Assembly: GCA_900544305.1 (NCBI GenBank) | Contig: UQUV01000001.1 | Location: forward strand, 1 to 64,000 | DNA length: 64,000 bases | From: an uncultured Porphyromonadaceae bacterium | GTDB lineage: Bacteria; Bacteroidota; Bacteroidia; Bacteroidales; Muribaculaceae | Reading direction: 5' to 3' | Shown here: positions 58,672 through 64,000 of the stretch, one piece after another | How the letters are laid out: each line of letters opens with the position of its first letter | Position numbering within the stretch: position 1 is the stretch's first letter | Notes under the pieces: model-generated | The model's input: only the letters and a program-made list of their open reading frames with translations | What the model was told of the DNA's origin: nothing | Databases searched by the model: none | Made by a program: the position numbers and the translations under genes

Positions 58672-59799
58672 ATGAAATTTAGCGATATAGCCGGAAATGA
58701 ATCCGTTAAACAGCGATTGAGGGACATGGTCGCTTCCGACCGTATCCCTCATGCCTTGCTTCTGGAAGGTCCGGAAGGCATTGGAAAATTGGCAATGGCA
58801 AGAGCTTTTGCCCAATACATTCATTGTCAGAACAAGACGCCTGACGGAGAACCGTGTGGAGTGTGCAATGCTTGTCTGCAGCATCAGACATTCAATAATG
58901 CCGACTTGTTTTTTGTTTATCCTATATTCAAAGGTTCAAGTTCGCGAGACTATTATTGTGATGATTATATTGAAGAATGGCGTGAATTTCTGAAGGACAC
59001 GGTATATGCTGATTTCAGTGAATGGGTAAGAGTCCTGAAATCGGGTACGGCCCAGCCTGCAATTTATACTCACGAAGGTAGTTTCATTCTTCAGAAGGTT
59101 AGCACGAAGAGTTATGCAACACGCTATAAAATAATGATTTTGTGGCTGCCTGAAAAGATGGTGACGGAATGTGCCAACCGTTTGCTGAAACTGATAGAAG
59201 AACCGTATGAGGACACGCTGTTTATTTTTGTAAGCAACCAGCCGGGAAAGATTCTTCCGACGATTTATTCCCGACTGCAACGGTTGAAAATGAAACGTTT
59301 GCCGATGGATGTGATTGCACGACATTTGATGGCGGAACATGCTATGGATGCCCAAGAGGCTATGGCGGTAGCCAGTGTTGCGGAAGGCAGCATGTCAAGG
59401 GCAGAGGCTTTGGCTCTTAAAAGTGATGATACGCATGAGTTTCTTGACTATTTCAAACAGTTGATGCGTTCGGCATATCTCGACAATCTTCGTGAAATGA
59501 AGGACTGGGCAGAAACGGTGGCGGATTTGAAACGTGAGAAGTGTCAGGATTTTTTACGATATATGTCCCGAATGATACGGGAAAACTTTATTCATAATTT
59601 GAACAATCCTTCGCTGAATTATCTGACCCGTGAAGAAGAAGCTTTCAGTTCTAAATTCTTCCCGTTTATAAACGAGCGGAATGTGGAAGGTATTCAATTT
59701 GAATTGGATCGGGCCATCAATGATATCGGGCGCAATGCAAATGCAAAGATAGTATTGTTTGATTTGTCATTACGGATAGGTGTAGCTTTAAAGAAATAG
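58672..59799 (+). CDS. holB: DNA polymerase III delta' subunit (clamp-loader)
   Basis: A 375-residue AAA+ clamp-loader subunit. The P-loop-like ALLLEGPEGIGKLAMARAFAQYI (about 28-50) is followed by a zinc-module CxxxxxxxxCxxCxxC pattern (CQNKTPDGEPCGVCNAC, about 53-69), the sensor region LLKLIEEPYEDTLFIFVSN and the PTIYSRLQRLKM arginine-finger segment. The core appears normal; the C-terminal part is Bacteroidota-like. It starts 18 bp after the response regulator and precedes a nuclease gene; it is not obviously related to the two-component genes. Confidence 0.9.
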   Translation: MKFSDIAGNESVKQRLRDMVASDRIPHALLLEGPEGIGKLAMARAFAQYIHCQNKTPDGEPCGVCNACLQHQTFNNADLFFVYPIFKGSSSRDYYCDDYIEEWREFLKDTVYADFSEWVRVLKSGTAQPAIYTHEGSFILQKVSTKSYATRYKIMILWLPEKMVTECANRLLKLIEEPYEDTLFIFVSNQPGKILPTIYSRLQRLKMKRLPMDVIARHLMAEHAMDAQEAMAVASVAEGSMSRAEALALKSDDTHEFLDYFKQLMRSAYLDNLREMKDWAETVADLKREKCQDFLRYMSRMIRENFIHNLNNPSLNYLTREEEAFSSKFFPFINERNVEGIQFELDRAINDIGRNANAKIVLFDLSLRIGVALKK

Positions 59800-59822
59800 G
59801 GAAAATTTAATTGATTAAAGAC

Positions 59823-62738
59823 ATGGAACCATTTTTACGACAGGTTGCTGCGGCATTTTATGCCGACGGTACCGATTTGCAGAACTGTTGCTTTGTGTTT
59901 CCAAACCGAAGAAGCTGTTCGTTTTTCAAGAAATATATGTTGGAAACAGTTGGCAGTGCTGACTGTATATTGCCTGACATACAAACGATTTCCGACTTCA
60001 TTGCATCGCAGGTGGATTTGACTGAAGCCGGCAAGATGGAACAGTTGTTTCTACTGTATGATGCCTACAAGGAGTTAGTGCCTGAAAACAAAGCGGATTT
60101 TGATTCGTTTTTGTATTGGGGCGACATGATTTTGGGTGATTTCAACGATGTGGACCGCTACATGGCCGATGCTAAAGGCTTGTTCACTAATGTGAAGAAC
60201 TTGAAAGAATTGAGTTCCAACTATCTGACGGAAGCTCAAATTGAGGTGCTTCGTGTGTTTTTTGGTGAGGAGAGGGAGTATCGTGATGACAAACTTTGGG
60301 TTGACGAAAAATCGCTGAAAGGTAAATACTTCAAACTATGGCAATTGCTTAATCCGCTTTACTGCAAATTTAGAGAGAAATTGGAGGAAAAGGGCCTTGC
60401 CTATTCGGGAATGATTTATCGCCAAGCCGCAGAGCGGATAGAAAGCAAAAGGGCAGAAGATTTCCCGTTTGAAAAAGTCATATTTGTGGGTTTCAGCACA
60501 TTGTCAACTTCCGAAGAACGTATTTTCGCGCATTTTAAAAAATTAAATATCGGAGATTTTTACTGGGATTTCAACTTTAAGCCTTTCGAAGACAATTCCA
60601 ATAAAGGTACATACTTTATAAAACAATATAAAAAGAATTATCCTTCGCTGAAAGATGTTGACAAAGAGGAGCGAAAGGATATGCCCAATATTCATGTATT
60701 CTCCGTTCCGTCGGCAGGTGGTCAGGCAAAGGTGGTAGGGCAGATACTCAATGGCAAATTCGGAGATTTGAAACTAGACAAGGCGAATGCCATTGATACG
60801 GCCATTGTACTTCCTGACGAGAAATTGCTGAATTCGGTGCTCTTTTCCATCCCTTCTGATATTGAGTCGCTGAACATTACGATGGGTTATCCGCTGGCGA
60901 ATACCAGCATCGCATCATTTGTTGAGATGCTCGCTACGTTGCATGGTCGTAAGCGGGTGGATGCGAACGAGGCGTATTTCTATTATGAAGATTTGAATGC
61001 TTTGTTGGGACATTTGTATGTAAAGCGCAACTGCACTGAAAATATCAAAGAGTTGCAGGATGAAATTATTGCTGAACGCCTGCAGTTTGTTCCTTCGGCG
61101 TTGGTACGTGAGAAGCTGAAGTCGCTGAATGTTATTTTTGATAGTCCGAAACAAAAAACTTCGCGCGAGGTTGTCGACTATGTGGATAGCATATTGCGAT
61201 GGGTTGCTGCCGGATTGAACGGAACGGAGACGATGGACAAGCTGGAGAAATCGTTTGTTTTTCAGTACCTGAATTCTTTGGGGCAGTTGCGGGAAACGGT
61301 GGAAGAGTACAACGTGGATATAACAGAAAAAACATTCTTTTATTTGTTATGCCGTATGCTGTCCGGCAATAGTGTGACATTTGAGGGGGAACCGTTGAAA
61401 GGGTTGCAGATTATGGGAGTGCTTGAGACTCGTCTGCTTGATTTCCGAAATCTGTTTGTCCTTTCAATGAATGAAAAGGTGTTCCCGTCGAAGCATTATA
61501 CACGTTCGTTTATTCCGAATGCGTTAAGAAAAGCATATGCGTTGTCGACATATGAGCATCAGGATGCGATGTTTACCTATTATTTTTATCGTATGCTGAG
61601 CCGGGCGGAAAACGTGTTCTTGCTTTACGATTCCCGCGTTCAGGAAATTTCAAGCGGTGAAGAGTCTCGTTACGTCAGTCAGTTGCAAAAGATATACAAT
61701 CGCAATAAGTGTCAGTATCATTATTATGAATACAATATCCGCACGCAGGAAGAACGGGAGTTTTTTGTGGAAAAAACAGACCGTGTATGGGATAAGCTGG
61801 AACAATTCAAAAACAGTGAGGGTGAGATAAAAAGTTTGTCGCCCAGTAGAATCAACACCTATATTGATTGTCCGTTAAAATTTTATCTGCAGCATGTCGA
61901 AGGCCTGAAGGAGGATGAGGAGATGACCGATTTCATTGACAGTGCAACTTTCGGCAACATTATTCATAAGATGATGCAAGTGCTGTATGACAGTGCATCG
62001 TCTAAAGTCATAATGGCGGAAACGATTGACAGTTGGCTTAATAATAAGGCCATGATAGAAAAACTGGCTACACGGATAATCAATAAGGAATACTGCCACT
62101 TGAAGTCGGATCTCGACAGAGAACTTGAAGGTGATACGATTCTGATTGGAAAAATAGTTGTATACTATGTCCGTCAGCTGTTGAAATATGACAAACGGAT
62201 AGCACCGTTTGAATATAAGAACAGTGAATTGGCAAGCAGTAAAACCCGATGGTCGGTTGGGGGCCACGAGTTTAATTATAGGCAAGTCATTGACAGAATT
62301 GATTGTGTCTTGTCGGATGATGGTGATTATTTACGTATTGTTGACTATAAAACGGGTACGGATACTCCGGAAGTAAACAGTGTAGATGACCTGTTTGACG
62401 ATACGGTGGCTTCCAGCAAGCGAAAAGCCTTGACTCAGCTGATGCTATACTGTAATTTCTATGTCCAGGATAATGCCGGATATGAGCAAAAGCAGATTTG
62501 TCCAGTTGTCTATAAGGTTCGGGATGTAGATGCTGTACTTGTGAACGGCAACACGTTTGATGTGAAAATTGGAAAGCAGACAGTGACTGACTATCGTGAC
62601 TATAATAAAGAATTCATGGGTAAGTTTACCGAACTTATTGCAGAATTGTTTGATAGAAACAAACCGTTTGTGCAGACAAAAAATGTTGAGAACTGTAAAT
62701 ATTGTCCATTTGTTGAAATTTGTGGCAGAGATTGTTAG
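59823..62738 (+). CDS. AddB-like PD-(D/E)XK nuclease/helicase subunit
   Basis: A 971-residue protein like the nuclease subunit of AddAB recombination enzymes. The N-terminal region (FVFPNRRSCSFFKKYML) is inactivated-helicase-like. SPSRINTYIDCPLKFYLQHVEG (about 682-703) opens the nuclease domain, with the catalytic residues in LRIVDYKTGTD near 836, and the C-terminal CKYCPFVEICGRDC supplies iron-sulfur cysteines with the earlier Cys. The partner helicase (AddA/UvrD-like) is not in the window. The ATG at 59823 is chosen; a four-codon extension needs TTG. Confidence 0.88.
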   Translation: MEPFLRQVAAAFYADGTDLQNCCFVFPNRRSCSFFKKYMLETVGSADCILPDIQTISDFIASQVDLTEAGKMEQLFLLYDAYKELVPENKADFDSFLYWGDMILGDFNDVDRYMADAKGLFTNVKNLKELSSNYLTEAQIEVLRVFFGEEREYRDDKLWVDEKSLKGKYFKLWQLLNPLYCKFREKLEEKGLAYSGMIYRQAAERIESKRAEDFPFEKVIFVGFSTLSTSEERIFAHFKKLNIGDFYWDFNFKPFEDNSNKGTYFIKQYKKNYPSLKDVDKEERKDMPNIHVFSVPSAGGQAKVVGQILNGKFGDLKLDKANAIDTAIVLPDEKLLNSVLFSIPSDIESLNITMGYPLANTSIASFVEMLATLHGRKRVDANEAYFYYEDLNALLGHLYVKRNCTENIKELQDEIIAERLQFVPSALVREKLKSLNVIFDSPKQKTSREVVDYVDSILRWVAAGLNGTETMDKLEKSFVFQYLNSLGQLRETVEEYNVDITEKTFFYLLCRMLSGNSVTFEGEPLKGLQIMGVLETRLLDFRNLFVLSMNEKVFPSKHYTRSFIPNALRKAYALSTYEHQDAMFTYYFYRMLSRAENVFLLYDSRVQEISSGEESRYVSQLQKIYNRNKCQYHYYEYNIRTQEEREFFVEKTDRVWDKLEQFKNSEGEIKSLSPSRINTYIDCPLKFYLQHVEGLKEDEEMTDFIDSATFGNIIHKMMQVLYDSASSKVIMAETIDSWLNNKAMIEKLATRIINKEYCHLKSDLDRELEGDTILIGKIVVYYVRQLLKYDKRIAPFEYKNSELASSKTRWSVGGHEFNYRQVIDRIDCVLSDDGDYLRIVDYKTGTDTPEVNSVDDLFDDTVASSKRKALTQLMLYCNFYVQDNAGYEQKQICPVVYKVRDVDAVLVNGNTFDVKIGKQTVTDYRDYNKEFMGKFTELIAELFDRNKPFVQTKNVENCKYCPFVEICGRDC

Positions 62739-62769
62739 TGATAAATTTTGCTGATTCAATTATTTAGTG

Positions 62770-62777
62770 TAATTTTG
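62770..62777 (+). promoter_or_regulatory. -7 promoter element of the bL25-pth operon
   Basis: TAATTTTG fits TAnnTTTG, 80 bp before the rplY ATG. Confidence 0.6.
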
Positions 62778-62857
62778 CAACGCTTTTTAAAAATTCCGTG
62801 TGATGGGAAATTAGGGAGCAAAACACTTAATTTTTAGTAACACAAAAAAACAAAAGA

Positions 62858-63517
62858 ATGAAGACTTACAATTTATCAGCTCAGCCAAGAACTGCTATTG
62901 GCAAAAAAGCAACTAAAGAATTGCGCAACGCAGGTTTGATCCCTGTTGTATTGAACGGTGGTGAAGTTGTTGAACTTCCGTACAGCGGTAACCTCAATGA
63001 AGGTGAACAAGTAATCGAACTTGCTAACAACAAGGGCGTAAAAGTTACTAACTTGACAGTTAAAGCTGAAGACGTTCGCAAATTGATCTACACTCCGGAC
63101 ATTTACGCTATCGACCTCGATGTAAACGGCGTAAAGAAGATGGCTGTGTTGAAAGATATCCAATTCCACCCGGTAAAGGAAGAAATTCTTCACATCGACT
63201 TGTTGGAAGTAAACGACAAGAAACCGGTTGTTATCGAAGTTCCTGTTAAGCTTGAAGGTCACGCAGAAGGTGTTAAGGCCGGTGGTAAGCTTACTTTGTC
63301 AATGAAGAAAATCAAAGTTAAAGCTATCTACTCTGCAATTCCTGAAAAGGTTATCATCAACGTTGACAACTTGGGTCTTGGCAAGACATTGCAAATCGGC
63401 GAACTTCACTTCGAAGGTCTGGAATTGATGAATGCTAAGAATGCAGTAGTTTGTGCAGTTCAATTGACTCGTGCTGCTCGTGGTGCACAGGCTCAGGCTC
63501 AACAAGGAAAGAAATAA
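62858..63517 (+). CDS. rplY: 50S ribosomal protein bL25/Ctc
   Basis: A 219-residue long-form bL25 (general stress protein Ctc type) that binds 5S rRNA. The N-terminal bL25 domain (1-92, with RTAIGKKATKELRNAGLIPVV) is followed by the TL5-type C-terminal beta domain (about 100-190) and an Ala/Gln-rich tail. Codons are of the strongly expressed type. 3 bp before pth, a common pairing. Confidence 0.96.
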   Translation: MKTYNLSAQPRTAIGKKATKELRNAGLIPVVLNGGEVVELPYSGNLNEGEQVIELANNKGVKVTNLTVKAEDVRKLIYTPDIYAIDLDVNGVKKMAVLKDIQFHPVKEEILHIDLLEVNDKKPVVIEVPVKLEGHAEGVKAGGKLTLSMKKIKVKAIYSAIPEKVIINVDNLGLGKTLQIGELHFEGLELMNAKNAVVCAVQLTRAARGAQAQAQQGKK

Positions 63518-63520
63518 CGA

Positions 63521-64000
63521 ATGAAGTATTTAATTGTAGGATTGGGGAACATTGGTCCGGAATACCAAAATACCCGCCACAATATAGGTTTTATGATATT
63601 GGATGCTTTTGCCAAAGCATCCAATATTACTTTTACGACCCAGCGTTACGGCGATGTTGCTGAAATGAGGTTGAAAAACAAGCAGTTGATACTGCTGAAA
63701 CCGTCAACTTACATGAACCTCAGCGGCAATGCGGTGCGTTATTGGCTTGATAAGGAAAATATCAGTATTGACAATCTGTTGGTGCTTGTCGACGATTTGG
63801 CTTTGCCTTACGGTGCAATTCGCTTGAAGGGTAAAGGTAGTGATGCCGGACACAATGGATTGAAGAATATCGCCGAGTTGCTGAAAACCCAGGCTTATGC
63901 ACGTCTGCGTTTCGGTATTGGCAATGATTTTCCGAAAGGATGTCAGGTCGATTATGTGTTGGGCCATTTTACCGAAGAGCAGGAAAAGGCTATGCCTGAG
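63521..64000 (+). CDS. pth: Peptidyl-tRNA hydrolase (partial, runs off the right edge)
   Basis: The first 160 codons of Pth, which rescues peptidyl-tRNA dropped by ribosomes. The active-site pattern is intact: VGLGNIGPEYQNTRHNIGF (residues 6-24, with N12-type Asn and catalytic His in RHN), KPSTYMNLSGNAV near 58, and VLVDDLALPYG then KGSDAGHNGLKN (His near 115). The open frame continues past base 64000; typical members are about 190 residues, so roughly 30 codons are missing. Confidence 0.96.
   Translation, partial: MKYLIVGLGNIGPEYQNTRHNIGFMILDAFAKASNITFTTQRYGDVAEMRLKNKQLILLKPSTYMNLSGNAVRYWLDKENISIDNLLVLVDDLALPYGAIRLKGKGSDAGHNGLKNIAELLKTQAYARLRFGIGNDFPKGCQVDYVLGHFTEEQEKAMPE

Overview
The window is an ordinary-looking chromosomal segment of a Bacteroidota bacterium, most probably order Bacteroidales. 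The evidence is: about twenty promoters with the Bacteroidales -7 element TAnnTTTG and hardly any Shine-Dalgarno sites; a complete Na+-NQR operon; a long-ExbD/acidic-TonB set; the DAHP synthase-chorismate mutase fusion; FKBP-like DUF4827 and BtuG-type surface proteins; and two proteins with type IX secretion (T9SS) C-terminal tails. I cannot name a genus. No prophage, insertion sequence, CRISPR array or integrated element is visible.

Layout. 0-6.8 kb: outer-membrane protein tail, SpoU/TrmH rRNA methyltransferase, radA, RNase P RNA, YihY membrane protein, RidA, and on the other strand a paired chromate-family transporter plus folC. 6.8-15.3 kb: exported alpha/beta hydrolase, a TonB-dependent receptor, cstA, then the operon DHH phosphoesterase-DUF4827-glmM, preceded by a tandem ~83-bp repeat that carries promoter-like boxes. 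15.3-22.8 kb: tetR-fabH-fabG operon, initiator tRNA, glycosyltransferase-nadE, a Crp/Fnr regulator and a frameshifted metallo-beta-lactamase-fold gene.

23.1-30.7 kb is the most distinctive part: a cobalamin uptake locus with three separate cobalamin riboswitches in front of (i) a BtuB-like TonB receptor, (ii) a BtuG-like lipoprotein plus a T9SS-tailed surface protein, and (iii) a 756-residue T9SS-tailed protein that joins an unnamed N-terminal domain to a second BtuG-like propeller. 30.8-35.2 kb: OB-fold lipoprotein, Spy-like protein/anti-sigma/ECF sigma cassette, hisS and a zinc peptidase.

35.3-39.4 kb is the phenylalanine/tyrosine operon (pheA, aminotransferase, DAHP synthase-chorismate mutase, tyrA). 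It is led by a 27-codon leader peptide with ten Phe/Tyr codons among eleven, followed by a three-segment attenuator. 39.4-43.2 kb: rlmH, nadC, a HAD phosphatase and a large FAD protein. 43.2-49.1 kb: nqrABCDEF, with a perfect 10-bp-arm palindrome over its promoter. 49.3-52.8 kb: exbB-exbD-exbD-tonB, which presumably energises the TonB receptors. 52.8-53.4 kb has no recognisable gene. 53.4-64 kb: rpsF-rpsR-rplI, a hybrid histidine kinase with a sigma-54 response regulator, holB, an AddB-like nuclease/helicase subunit, bL25 and pth, which runs off the right edge.
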